A stretch of DNA of 64,000 bases from Cryptomeria japonica (lineage: Eukaryota > Streptophyta > Pinopsida > Cupressales > Cupressaceae), in assembly GCF_030272615.1 (NCBI RefSeq), contig NC_081414.1, forward strand, positions 313,415,164 to 313,479,163. The letters run 5' to 3'. The notes beneath the pieces were generated by a model, which saw only the letters and a list, made by a program, of their open reading frames with translations, did no database searches and had not been told where the DNA came from. Below, piece after piece: positions 22,390-34,580 of the stretch. Both the position numbers and the translations under genes were made by a program. Each line of letters starts with the position of its first letter. Within the stretch, counting starts at the first letter, position 1.

Positions 22390-24230
22390 GTTTAAATTTA
22401 TTTTGAGTATGATCTATGGGAATTTATACATTATTTGTGTTGTCACGTTATTAAAGGTCATGCATCGCCATTGATGTTGCAATTTTGGGGGTATTGGTAT
22501 TCTCATATTAATAAAAATGGGGAGAGATTAGACACAAAGGTTCAAATTGATGGTAAAAGGGGTGGAAAATTATGGGCCATAGAGAAGCATACCAAGATGA
22601 TGATATGTTATGAGGGTAATAAATATCGTATTGATGTCACATATAGGCATATTCATTGCAAGAGGGATTTTGAGACAGGGACCCCATTTGAATCATTGAC
22701 ATACAACTTTTGTAAGATGATTCCTGAATGTAATGACTTTAGGATGTGTTTATATCGTGAATCAAGGTGTGCCAATAAAAGACATGGGAGGGATACAGGG
22801 AGAGGGAGAAGACTAGACTATTTGACTCGAAATGAGCTCAGAATAGTTGTTAGGGTTTCAAATGCTAGCCAAAGATCAATAATGTGAGCTCTTTGGTGGT
22901 ATAAGACAAAGGTTGTTATACTCTCTATTAGAATGAGATCCCTAAAGGAGAATTTGTTTGAATTGACAAAAAGGAAGGATGTCTTTAGGTTTTGCAAGGA
23001 TGTGTGTGAGGTACATAAACAAGGAAAATTACAAGGTAAAGATCCAATTTGAGATTTTGTCAAGGATATCTTTCACAACCTGATGCATCCATCCATTAAA
23101 TACCTTTATGAGATTATCAATTTACGGGGAGATTATCAATTTACGGGGAGGTCATAGATTATATATCTTTATTAGCTTGAATCTGAATGGTCCTTCAATT
23201 TCTACAACTTTGAGACAAGTTACAAAGTCATTGGCATATATCCCGAGGGAGCACAACTACATTTTTGAGGCAATAGGAAAAGTGTATGCTTCTCATGAAA
23301 CCAAACATGGTATAGATGGCACACTTCCTATGTACCTTGTTGAAGATGAAACTATTGTGAAAAAGTATGTTAGGTGGGTAGCAAAAAGTGATACATTGCT
23401 GGGTTTTTTGTGGTAATAAAGAAGAACATCAATGTCAATCACATTTCTTTGTGATAGTCAATGAGGGAGTTGCAAGCTATGATATCATAACAGATTCTTT
23501 TAAGAACAATGTTATTGGCCATTATGCATGTGCTATTATTTCAAACCCTTTACATGAAAAGATTCCTCGTTTGGTTGTGGCTGTTAATAATGCATGCAAT
23601 AGGTTCAATACAAATTTTGTTCATCAACAATGGGAAAAAATAGAATTTTTGTGGAAGAGACATGTGGAAAAAATTTTGGGACCTATTGTTGGTAATTCCT
23701 TAAATGGGGATAGTAGAAGAAGATAACTTATGTTGATGGACTATTGTTCAACAAAAGGTATTCGATATCAAATCCTTGGGAAGATTGCAGACTAAGTGGG
23801 TTGTACAATTGTTTCAATTTACAAGATTGCATGACCATGACTGCATCCACAATGGAAAAAATCTAGTGATTATTTAGAGGTCGATGAGATTTGATTATAG
23901 GAGAAGAGATGATAAGTTTTAATCATGTTAGGATGGTTTATAACACTTTTGAAGTGGATGATCACAAGCTTAAAAGTGAAGATATAGAGAGGATAGATTG
24001 ACAAAATTGGGGTTCGGCACAATGCATTGCTTCAAGGCATGTTCAGAGGTATTTGAAAGAGATGAGAAGTACATCTAGTGGAAGGGTAGAGAGGACACTA
24101 GGCACATAGACATATCTAATATTTTTTGCTAACTACATTGACTCTTTGGAAAAGAGTGTGAATTGATTCATGAGTTCATCATTTATTCATGTTATGGTTA
24201 TGTTGGCTATGAAAAGAATCTAACAATAAT
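22390..24230 (+). pseudogene. Decayed gene of an unclassified, possibly transposon-encoded protein
   Basis: At least three frames carry connected, conserved-looking protein. The first is 22435-22887 (WYSHINKNGERLDTKVQIDG, KWLWAIEKHTK-like, CKMIPECNDFRM). The second is 22888-23420 after a stop, including KDPI*DFVKDIFHNL, NGPSISTTLRQVTKSLAYIP, FEAIGKVYASHETKHGIDG and KYVRWVAKSD. The third is 23388-23726 (LLGFCGNKEEHQCQSHFFVI, NPLHEKIPRLVV, GNSLNGDSRRR). A further piece reads SAQCIASRHVQRYLKEMRS near 24020. A 19-20 base duplication (GATTATCAATTTACGGG) at about 23110-23150 disrupts the frame. The block order, with paired NPLH...LPRL and DGDSRRR motifs, suggests a large multi-domain family found in transposons, but I cannot name it. 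No terminal repeats are visible. Confidence 0.4.
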
Positions 24231-24561
24231 GTCAACATAAATTTCATCAACAGATAGGCATATCAAGATGTGAAAATTTCTTGCCACTTTGTAGTTTGAG
24301 AATGTTTCAAGATCAATACTCTCACTTATCATGTGTTTTGCACCTGACTAGGTGAGATATATGTAAGAACTTCTTCAGCGAATTTGGTGGGATGGTTGCA
24401 GCAGAAATGACCTATGATTTCACTGGCTTGCTTCATGTCATTGGAACCCTTAGTAGAGTTGCATAAGAAGAACCAAATCCCCAAGGTCTTCATTTTAACA
24501 AACCTCATAAGAAGCAAGAAAGTATCTAGAATACATTACACCAAGAAAGGATACAAAATGT
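24231..24561. other. Spacer left of copia element A
   Basis: This is 330 bases of AT-rich DNA with no family features, ending at the TG of the element A LTR. It is the left target flank of element A. The matching right flank lies outside the window, so no target duplication can be tested. Confidence 0.4.
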
Positions 24562-25481
24562 TGTGAGTAAGTTAAGTAGCGAAACAACTTCCTACACTAA
24601 CCTTGAGAGGAGGGTAATGCAAATAATTTTACCAGATCGTTGCACCAGTTACAAAAACTTAACAAAAATAGACACAATAGCATGCATACCACAACACAGT
24701 GATTTAAATGGGGAAAACCCTTTTGAGAGAAAAACCCCACACTCCAAAAGCCACCCGATATATTATTCAGCAATAAAAAACAAATTACAGTATACTTGCA
24801 GAGACAGCTCTTCACATGAGTACCACTAATCAGAGATTCAAAGGTAACTCAATAGCCATAATACGTAACTCAATAGCCATAATACTCTTACACACAACTT
24901 CTATCTCACACACCTCATATATAGGACATACAATGCAAGAAACTGTCAAACAGTATTACAAAACCATGGGCTAAAACCACCCAATAAAGTAGAGTCGACC
25001 TTATCTTCATTTTGGATGCCCTATGACATGTCAAAACATACATCAAAATCTATCCCTCCCTTTTATAGCTCACTTATGTGTCTGATGCATTTTATATTTC
25101 CTATTTTAGGAGTACAAACTTTCAGAGGCCATAACTTGTGAACTGTGTGTCATATTGATGAACTGTTTGAAGTGTTAGAAAGCTTGTGAAGTTATCTATC
25201 ACCTCATAAACCGTTACGCCATTTACACCCATTTTTTAGGGCATTTTAGAGCCTCTAAAGTCCTCAAGATTAAATTTGAACCTTTCATTGTACCCCTCCA
25301 AAACGGAAACTTTAATATCTCCAAAGCTACCTATGATCTTGCGATGTAACTTTACCATAATGATTACCTAGCCAACCAAAAGCTTCGGGTAGAATTTCAC
25401 ACCATTTTTTGCTCAAACAAAAACTTACTATAAATAGTAACTTCATGTAAATGAAAGATTGAGACACCATTTTTCCCAACA
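24562..25481 (-). repeat. Element A 3' LTR
   Basis: On the plus strand it runs TGTGAGTAAGTTAAG ... TTTTTCCCAACA, so TG...CA on either strand. It aligns along its length with 63480-64000 (shared GTTAAGTAGCG, CCTACACTAACCTTGAGAGGAG, AAACCATGGGCTAAAACCAC; longest shown piece shortened). A 21-base unit GTAACTCAATAGCCATAATA is duplicated at 24846-24888 here but single in the right LTR. Confidence 0.85.
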
Positions 25482-25492
25482 TTCTCCCACTT
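25482..25492 (-). other. Element A polypurine tract
   Basis: On the minus strand AAGTGGGAGAA abuts the LTR start TGTTGGG. This is the expected position and composition for the plus-strand primer of a copia element. Confidence 0.7.
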
Positions 25493-25535
25493 GTCGAACA
25501 CCTTGCAAGAGAAAAGGGAGTATCAACACAATAAA

Positions 25536-27864
25536 TTAATTTCTAGTGGCCATGAGGCCCATAGACTCTGAACACCATTTGATATTCTTTGTGCTCACAA
25601 CCTTAGTTAAAGAATCTGCAAGATTCATCAAAGTTTCTACCTTGACCAGCTTCACCCTACCATCTTTGACCATATCTCTGACAAAATGATACTGAACATT
25701 AATGTGCTTGGTCCGAGCATGAAATGCTGGGTTCTTAGCTAGGGAGATCGCACTCTGACTGTCACAATAAACTATTACTGCACCTTGTTTTATTCCAATA
25801 TCCAAACATAGTCTCTCAAGACAAATGGCTTCTTTATAAGCAAGAGTAGCTGCCATATACTCTGCTTCTATAGTGGAAAAAGCAACCACAACCTGTCACT
25901 TACTCATCTAACTAATTTCACCACCAAATAAAGTAAATGCATAAGCACTGGTGGATCTTCTGCTATCAATATCACCTGCCTAGTTTGAATCCACATAACC
26001 ATGAATATCAAGGGAAATAATGTCTCCAACCAAATTACCTTGATAACACAAAGAATATGCTGAGGTACCCTTCAAATATCTGAAGAATCTTTTGACTACA
26101 TCCCAATGAACTCTACCAAGATTAGACATATATCTGGAAATAACTCCCTCTACTTGGGCAATGTCTAGTCTAGTACAGACCATAGCATACATCAAACTTC
26201 CAACTGCATTCTAGTAAGGCACTCTTCTCATGTCTTCCATCTCTGATGGAGATGTAGGACAATCTGAAAGATAATTTCATTCCAACTGTGAAGGGAACAC
26301 ATAATGGTCTATGATCTTGCATGTTGAACCTTTGTAATATTGAATTCACATACTTACTTTGACCTAGCCATAGCTTTATGTTCACTGTATCTCTTCTAAT
26401 TCCCATCCCAAGAATGTGTTTAGCTACACCAAGATCTTTCATTTCAAATTTAGCAACAAGTTGAGACTTTAATTCTAAAATCATACCATTCCCTTTACCA
26501 ATGAATAACATATCATCAACATATAATGTAATGTACAGGATATGATCACCATCAAATTTATAATAAACACAGTGATATGATTTAGAGCATTCAAATCCCA
26601 AACTCAACACATATGTATCAAATTTTTGGTACCACATCCTAGGACTCTACTTGAGGCCATACAAAGATTTCTTCAATTTACAGACGAAATTACTTTTACC
26701 TTTCACCACATAGTGCTCTGGTTGTGTCATATAAATATCCTCCTCCAAATCACCATGAAGGAAAGCAGTTTTCACATCTATTTTCTCAACCTCTAAACCA
26801 TAAGCAACAACAATAGAAAGCAAAAATCTAATGGATGTCATTTTTGCAACAGGAGAAAATATCTCACCATAATCAACACCCTCAACCTGAGAGTAGCCTT
26901 TTGCAACCAACATTGCTTTATAATTTTCAATGCTTCCATCTAAATCAATCTTTTTCTTGAACACCCATTTGCCACCAACAAGCTTTTGTCCTTCAGGCAA
27001 TGGTACAAGATCCTATGTATCATTATTTTTCAAAGTTGTCATTTCTTTTTCCATTGCAATCTTCTAGGATTCTGCATCATTCATACTTAATACTTCTACT
27101 ATGAATTACCTTTTGTGAAACAAGGTCCCAAAGCTTGTATTCTTTCACACCATAACTATAACCGATGAAGATACATTTCATAGCCGTGTTCTCCAAATTT
27201 ATTCGCTTCTCCTTTGGAACATGTGCATATGCCTCTCAACCAAAAACTTTAAGATGGAGGAGACCTACTAATCAAGTAGCAAGTAGTGGCAACAACTTCA
27301 GTCCAAAACTTTTATTCTAGACCAACACCACTTAGCATACTCCTAGCCTTCACCATCAGTGTCATGTTCATTCTTTTTGTAACTCCTTTTGTTGTGAAGA
27401 ATATGGAGTTGTCTTCTAGCTATTAATACTACGGTCTTTATAGAATCTATCAAAATCATTAGAGAAAAATTCACCGCTATTATCAATCCTCAAACATTTA
27501 ACTTTATTACTAGTTTGCAACTCAACCATTGCTTTAAATTCTATAAAATGACTAAAAACTTTGGATTTACTCTTTAGAAAGTATACCCATGTCCTTCTAC
27601 TAAAATCATCAATAAATAAAATATAATATGTGGATTTTCCAATCAAATGAACATCTACATGACCAAACACATTAGAATGAATAAGATCCAAAACACCACA
27701 AGATTAATGAGAACTCGAGTAAAACTGAACTCGGTTTTGTTTTCCATAAATGCAATGCTCATAGAAGTGAAATTCAAGATTATAATCATTCAAACCTTCA
27801 ACAAGGTTTTTATTTTTCAAGGTCCTTAGACCCTTTTCTCCAATGTGGCCAAGTCTCTGGTGCC
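25536..27864 (-). pseudogene. Element A pol, 3' part: integrase, copia RT and RNase H
   Basis: Reading leftwards from the insertion scar at 27864: the GAG-pre-integrase motif (LWHQRLGHIGEKGL), then integrase core fragments from 27691 (FIDDFSRRTWVYFLKSKSKV, KCLRIDNSGEF), then stop-riddled C-terminal integrase. Copia RT (RVT_2) follows from 27000 (GGKWVFKKKIDLDG, DVKTAFLHGDLEEDIYM, LKKSLYGLK) and continues 26637-26170, containing the active site LYVDDMLFIG with both aspartates. RNase H at 25889-25536 has STIEAEYMAATLAYKEA and YCDSQSAISLAKNPAFHART. Stops and frameshifts separate the blocks, so the protein is not made. The family would copy and integrate the element. Confidence 0.87.
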
Positions 27865-27869
27865 ATAAC

Positions 27870-29236
27870 TATTGGATATTAGAGTTGTTGGGATATGTTG
27901 TTGTCATTGATGTCAACATATTCCTGTGTTGCAGAGAATTGGTTTGTTGCAAAGAGTTGTTTGGATGATCTGTCACAGATGTGCTGATTCAGTTTATTGA
28001 ATTTTGAGATACTTATGTCTAGTTGATTTAGTATGATTTTCATGTTTCTATGAGGTGATTTGGTCAATTTATGAGGTCTGGTATGTGGATTGTTTTTTCT
28101 GTGTTCTGTGTTGCAGAAATACCATGACTCTGGTTGGTATTTGATCCATATTGCTCTAGAATGATTATATCTTGAGTTGTGGATTTTGGAGAGTGGTTGG
28201 GACGTTCATGTGTGTCCTTCAATTGATTGGTTCATGATTTGGAACTTCGCAAGCGTATCTTTCAGTTTGTCAATTAGTGTTCTTGAGCTTCGGTGATGGT
28301 ATTAATAATGATTCTTTTTATCCGAGTTGTTTCAATGATTGCGGTGAAATTCACGTGGCTTGTTGATGTTCTCTGATCATGTGCTATGCGTTTTGGTGGT
28401 ATGCTTTGATCATGGTGCGCATTATTGAAAATTTTATTGGTCTGGTGGTATTCTTTGTGTTATGCGACATATTCAGTGGTGTAGTAGGTTGCAGATGATC
28501 TTGGCAAATTATTTGATGGTGTAGCATGTTCGAGGATTTCATTTGGGTCCATGCTATTTCCTTGCCGATATTTTATTGGTCCGGTTATGGACTTATGTAT
28601 CATGTGATGTAAATTTCTAATTAGGTCTTATATGTTGAGTCGACCTTAAGGTTAAGGTTGATGAATTGTATAAATAGGCATTGTAATCATGTAAGTTGTG
28701 TGTCTGTGAGTGTCTGTAGTTGTGTTTATAATTTGAGAGGTTGTTATATGTGCAAAAAGGTGAATCTATCATTCGAAAGTGTAGAAGAGAAGAGAAGGGT
28801 TGGTGTGTAGACACTGTGCTTAACCGAAACTGTAATCGGGCATTTGGAGATGCTATTCTTTTAGTTCATGTAATCTAGATTATTGTTTGATCTTTGTAAG
28901 GTAGTAAGCCTTCCTCAGGGTTGTAGCCCTTCTTGTTTTTACTAGTGAGCTCTAGGCAGTGTGTCTGAATGCATGTGTGTTCCCCATTATAATATTTACA
29001 CATACTACTATAGAGTATCATTTTATTATGGGTAGGTTCCCACCATGGTTTTTCCCTTAACCGGATTTTCCACATCAAAAATCCATGTGTTATGTGTATT
29101 GGTTATGTGGTGTTTATCTTTGCTATTGTTTTTATTAATCATATATTATGTTGTGCATAATTTGGTTAAGTTTGGTGAAAACTGATTCACCCCCCGCTCT
29201 CAGTTTTCTTCCATTGTTGCTGCCCTGCTATCAACA
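27870..29236 (+). repeat. Element C 5' LTR (1367 bp)
   Basis: It starts TATTGGATATTAGAG and ends TTGCTGCCCTGCTATCAACA. The end dinucleotides are TA...CA where copia LTRs usually have TG...CA; the same TA is in the 3' LTR, so it was in the parent. A TATA-like TGTATAAATAGG lies near 28666, giving a likely U3/R boundary shortly downstream. Confidence 0.88.
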
Positions 29237-29237
29237 A

Positions 29238-29250
29238 TTGGTATCAAAGC
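29238..29250 (+). promoter_or_regulatory. Element C primer-binding site
   Basis: TTGGTATCAAAGC lies one base after the LTR end and closely matches the TGGTATCAGAGC primer site complementary to initiator tRNA-Met used by plant copia elements. Confidence 0.85.
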
Positions 29251-29291
29251 TAGCTCCTCTGGAAGGAGCTTGACTGCTTGAGGAGATCCGA

Positions 29292-30565
29292 ATGACAACT
29301 ATTTTTTTCAAGAAGGAGAGTCCAAGATTTGAGGGAACTAATTACCCTAAATGGAAGCACCGGGTGGAAGTTCACCTAAAAGAGCTTGGAGAAGATTATT
29401 GGAAGAATATTAAAAATGCACACATTGTTCCTATGAATGGTCCTATTACTACTGATGAGATCAAAGTTGTTGAACATAACATAAGAGCTAAAGAAGCTTT
29501 GTTGAGTGCCCTTACTAATGCAAAGATGACTAATATGATGGGATTGCAGACTGTGCATGAGATTTGGGTGAAGCTTGAAACCCTGTATGAAGGAGACAAA
29601 CATGTAAAAGTTGCTAAATTGCAGAGCTTGAAAGGGAAATATGAGATGCTGAAGATGGGAGAAGATGAGAATATTACATCCTTTATGGCTAAAGTGAATG
29701 ATCTTATGTTGAACATCAGATGTGTCGGTGGAGTCCTTGAAGAAGATGAAATTGTGGCTAAAGTGTTGAGATCTTTGCCTCCTGCTTCTAAACATAAAGT
29801 TGATATTATTGATGAGATCCAGACCATGACAACTGTGACAAGAGATATGTTGATTGGTAAGCTTGTTGCTTTTGAATTGAGCAAACTTGGTGAATCACAT
29901 GGTAAAACTGAGACTACATTTAAAGCTACTATATCCGAGAAGTAGAAGTATGATCCGAGAGAAAGTTCAACTAGGGTTTCTAGATATGAAAGAGAAATGA
30001 GAGAGATGGAAGAACATGAAAGATAATTCGAAGAGCTTGAAGCACTTATTGCTAGAATATTGCTTAAGGTAGCCAATAAGTATGAAGGAAAGTTACCTTT
30101 AAAATGTTTTTCTTGTAATAAAATTGTTCATTTTGCTTCTAGGTGTCCTAAAAGAGCAGAAAACGTGTCTAAGTATGATAAGCCTTACAAGCCTAACCAG
30201 AAGTATAGATATCAAAAGAAATGTTATTATCCTACTGATGAAGGTGTGACTGATAAGGAGTCTGATAAAGGGAATTCTGAAGATGAATTTGTGTTCATTG
30301 GAATCAAGGAAGATGATTCGGTATCTGCTAATTCTACAAGTTGTGGTGTTGAAGAGAAAGATTTGGCTGATAAGATTGATGAGAAAGATAAATGGGTTGT
30401 TCACATCATATGACAGGAGATAAAGATAAATTTGTGAATATGGAAAAGTATGATGGCGATGTAGTAAGATTTGGAGACAATAAATCTTGTGTAATCTGTG
30501 GTAGAGGTTCTATTTCTCTTGATGGTAAGCATTATACTGATGATGTTTTATATTTTGAAGGTTAA
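29292..30565 (+). pseudogene. Element C gag (UBN2-type) with CCHC knuckle and start of protease
   Basis: From ATG 29292 (MTTIFFKKESPRFEGTNYPK) a copia gag of the UBN2 family reads to a TAG at 29943 (motifs YPKWKHRVEVHL, VKLETLYEGDKHVKV, VLRSLPPASKHKVD). The same frame continues past a second stop at 30024 into CFSCNKIVHFASRC, a complete C-x2-C-x4-H-x4-C knuckle. Near 30413 a one-base shift leads into protease remnant CSHHMTGDKDKFVN and GRGSISLDGKHYTDDVLYFE. The catalytic Asp-Ser-Gly before CSHHMT is eroded to Met-Gly. Gag builds the particle; this copy is dead. Confidence 0.85.
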
Positions 30566-30610
30566 AAGTACAAACCTATGTCACACTTTTATAAAGGAAA
30601 AGGTTAACAC

Positions 30611-32902
30611 AACAATAACTGTTCAATTTCAATGCCATAAAAGTGGCATTTGTATTTTGAATTTGAAGATGATGTAAACTGATGAAATGTGTAAAATTTG
30701 ATGAAGTTTGAGTCTTCTTTTTTTTTTTTTTTAAATGTCAAGAATTGATATGTTTTTTTACTTTTAAAGTCAATTTTTTTATTGCTGAAAATCAAGGGGT
30801 TTAGTTCCCACAAAAAAAAAATCAACTTATTTTTTTTCTGATTTTGATATCCCTAATAGATGACATACATATATAGTGGATAAAAAATAAGTTAATTTTC
30901 AATGTATATTTTCTTCATTATAATATTTTAAAGTCTAACATACCTGAATTTGACAGTTTTTATCTCCCACCATATTTTGTTTATTTAATTTTTGATAATC
31001 AAAAAAAAAAAAAACCCTTTTGGAGAAGACTCTCTCCTCTAGTGAACCATATTTTTTTCAATTTTTTTTGAGGTGATCGAATATTTTTGTTTTGTTTTTC
31101 AAACCAAGAGCATTAGAATACCTATTTGTAGTATTTTTGAAATAATATATATTAAATCTAATCAAAACATCATAAAAATTATATGAGTAGATTCTTGACT
31201 TTGATCTCTACAAAAGGGTATTTTTCATTTTTTTAATAAATTGAATTTACTTGTAGAATTTTGTTGCAGAAGTTAAAAGTTTTAGAAATTTGTCAAATTT
31301 GGTGATGTGGCTGCCACTTAGGATGTCACTAAGGATGTTCTGGTAGGAAGGGTTTCAGACAAAAGCGTTTCGTCCGGAAACGTTGGAGGCCGACGCGACA
31401 GGTCATTTGAGTGACCGCACCTCTTAAACCCCATATAATTAATGATTTATTTTTTTGTTTTTAAATATGAAAATCAAGGAGTGCGAATTAATATAATTGA
31501 TTTTTGAATTAAATCAATTAGTTTTGCAAATAAAAATGACATTTTTAAAAAAAAGCGGCGAAGATTTCTAATTTTTTTGAAGATTTTGGTTGAAGACTTC
31601 TACTTTTTTCAAGTATGTTATTTTAATTTTTTTTTAATTAAATAAATATCCAATGTTAGAAAGCTTTTTAAAGTATGTTATATTAAACTATTATTTTTTA
31701 GATTTTATTAAACCTTATTTTTTGGATGCATAAATTGTGAAAGAAAAAATTGTATTGAAATGTTATTTACCTTTTATTTATGGATTCATTCATGTAATTG
31801 TTCTTGAAAAACATTTTTTAATTCTTGATCCAATAATGTATTTTCACTTGAACCTTTTATTTGCAGGTATGGATTCATTTATATGTGTTTGTGCACTTTT
31901 TATTTACATGTATGGATGTATTTTTATTTACATGTATGCATTCATTTTTATTTACATGTATGGATTCATTTATATGTGTTCATGTGTGTGTGTGTGTGTG
32001 TGGATTCATTCTTATTTACATGTACATGGATTCATTTTTGTTTACAAATAAACTAATGAAGTTTAAAAGACATTCAAAATAGTTGTCATCATTTTTAGAA
32101 AGTGAAAGATGAAATATTACAAAGATTGTAGAAAGGTTATTTAGATATCTATCAAATTTGTTTTAACATTTCCAACTAAGAAATATGAATATTATTAAAA
32201 TAAGTCTCCAAAAACAGTTTGAGTTAGTGAATTTGTAAAATATATTACACTAATAGAATTGAGTATGACACTATTTTGTGACAAATAATTTTATTTACAT
32301 ATACAACTCAACTTCTCTCTATTTCAAAAATTGGAGTTCGGGTTCAAATGATAAATGGATGATGAGAATGATTACTATATTAATAATAACTTCAATAAGG
32401 TATGAATCATTATTTAAAACAATATATTTAATTTAGTTGTCATTACCATATCACCAATGGGAAAAATCATAGTGATCTTGAAATTATATATGTTTGTCCA
32501 CCTTACTTTTCTAACTCTTTTTTTTTCTATTTAAATGCTACTACATATAAAATCCATTCTCAACACTTGTATAACAAGATAGCACCTATCTAGCAAGTTT
32601 AAGAATGCAAAATTATATTTCATAATCAACATTGTGAACAAATTATAGAGCTCTTTTTATGAAAAAAAGAAAAGTAACTTTAACTTTTGTATATATAGTA
32701 TGTACTAACAAATCTTTTAGATCTAGAACAATAATTATATCTATATGTGTTTACAAATGAAGTCTATATGTATCTAACTCTAATGTATTGTTCAACATTT
32801 AAAATAACTTGAGCATGATCTATGATTTTTTTCTTATGTATGGTATATATGTGTTTGTGTGTTTAGGTGTTCAATTGAAATTGAATCTGAATATTTTTTG
32901 CA
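30611..32902. other. AT-rich left part of segment D, no gene
   Basis: This is 2.3 kb of very AT-rich DNA. A short GC-richer island at 31310-31430 reads GCGTTTCGTCCGGAAACG and ends CACCTCTTAAACCCC. At 31715-32040 there are repeats of TGGATTCATTTATATGTG and TTTACATGTATGGATTCATT that match the duplicated block at 37954-38482. A (TG)n run lies at 31985-32000. No coding sequence is supported. Confidence 0.5.
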
Positions 32903-34580
32903 ATGGGGAATAAGAGGACTAGATCAAGGTTGTATGATCGAAAAAGGGAGGATAAGATGAAAGGTCATACAAAACGTTGTCAACAACAATCCGTTGATGT
33001 TCAAGATCAACCTATTAATGTTCAAGAAACAACAACTCGGGTACGAGATCAAATTGGTACAATGTCAAGTTCAATTTTTTTCTCTGGTATAAAAAAATTG
33101 ATGGAAATGGATGAAGATAGTCTTTTCAATGAAACTCCTTTTGAAGATATGGTACCTGAAAGCACAATAAAATTGTATTATAAGAAAATGTGGGATGATT
33201 ATTTTGAAAATAAGTCTATTATTGGAAGAGCACAACTATTTGCTAAGTTATTTAGGAAAAGATAAATGACCCCTGTTTTGGAGTTGTTAGATGTTGATAA
33301 TAAGAAAAGCTCACATGATACATCAGTAAAAGAAACTATAATTGAAAATTTGCAAGAAGCATTGAAATGTATTGATAGCACAAGTCGAGGTGTTGAATTA
33401 AGTGTTGCACGTAGAGCATTGATGACTATGATTTCTAGTAAGAAATTGTCTCATAGAAATCAAGTTCATGCAATTTATCAATTAATGAAGGTATCTAGAG
33501 GAATTGTTCAAAGATATATCAAGAAGAGAAATATGTTAGATGAAAACATTGAAAACAATTGGGTAAATATCTGTAGGGTTCCTCGAAAAGACAAAATTTC
33601 TGAAGATGTAAAAAAACAGGTCGTTGATTATTGGACCAACCACTCTCATGTTTCTTCCAATAGAAGGAACACTATACAGATGATAGATGAAGATGGTACA
33701 AAAATTTCACATTCAAAACATTTTCTAGATACAACACAAAGTGAATTGTTTGAAGCATTCAAGCAAGAAATTTTAGATGTGAAGATTTTTCAAAGGATGT
33801 TTGAGAGATTGTGTCCTTGCTTTGTATGCATAAATAAGGTACGTGAAACTTGTTGTTGTTGAAATTATGTTGAATTTCATCTACACTTGCAATCATATAA
33901 AAAAGTCATGGCAATAATTAATCCAAATCTAGTCACTCCTACAAGTACAACACAATTTGTGAAATCTATTTTATGTGATAAATTAAAAGATTTAGATGAG
34001 TTCAAAATACAGTGTATAAAAGGTGCATGCAATGATTGTGGAGATTTGAGTAAGTTTTTATTGCAAACTGAGAATATTGATATTACAATGCAAGTTATGT
34101 GGAAGAGATTTGAATATGAGACATACCAAACTAAGTCAGGAATTGAATCCAAAAAAAATGTGTTGAAAGAGAGTGAATTGCCCTACATTGAGTTTATGAC
34201 TAGATTTCATAGTATCATATATCCACATATCCAACATTTTCATGGTGCAAGATGACAAGCTAAACAATTTTGTGAGTCAAAGAATTGTTTTCCACTAGGT
34301 TGTATTCTTTAAATTGTAGATTTCTTCGAGAACTATACATTTAGTCCTCACACAAAAATTCAAAGTCAATATTATCATTCTGAGCAATTTGCAATATTTG
34401 TACAAGTTTTCTATAGACATGCACAATTTCAAGTTAATGGTATAGAGAGTACTAAAAATGAACGCATTCTCATCAAGGAGGTTCATTTCTATATTAGTGA
34501 TGATTTATGTCATGATAGGAGTTATGTAGAACATTGTTTTGGAATTTTTTTGAAGATATTAGAGAACATGGGATAAATTG
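32903..34580 (+). pseudogene. Segment D gene 1, 5' part: possible DDE-like transposase
   Basis: One frame runs from ATG 32903 (MGNKRTRSRLYDRKREDKMK, a basic start) to about 34545, with stops at 33263, 33860, 34253, 34310 and 34573. It includes RALMTMISSKKLSHRNQVHA, a Cys cluster (CPCFVCINKVRETCCC), GACNDCGD, then IVDFFENYTFSPHTKIQSQY and VHFYISDDLCHDRSYVEHCF. A slip in a T7 run near 34545 shifts the frame, after which [18 protein letters not shown] reads across the later solo LTR. The pattern D-x2-ENY ... SDG ... HGKG recalls a large family of eukaryotic proteins that I believe are DDE-type transposases but cannot name with certainty. The paired cysteines suggest zinc binding. An intact copy elsewhere would settle it. 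Confidence 0.5.
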
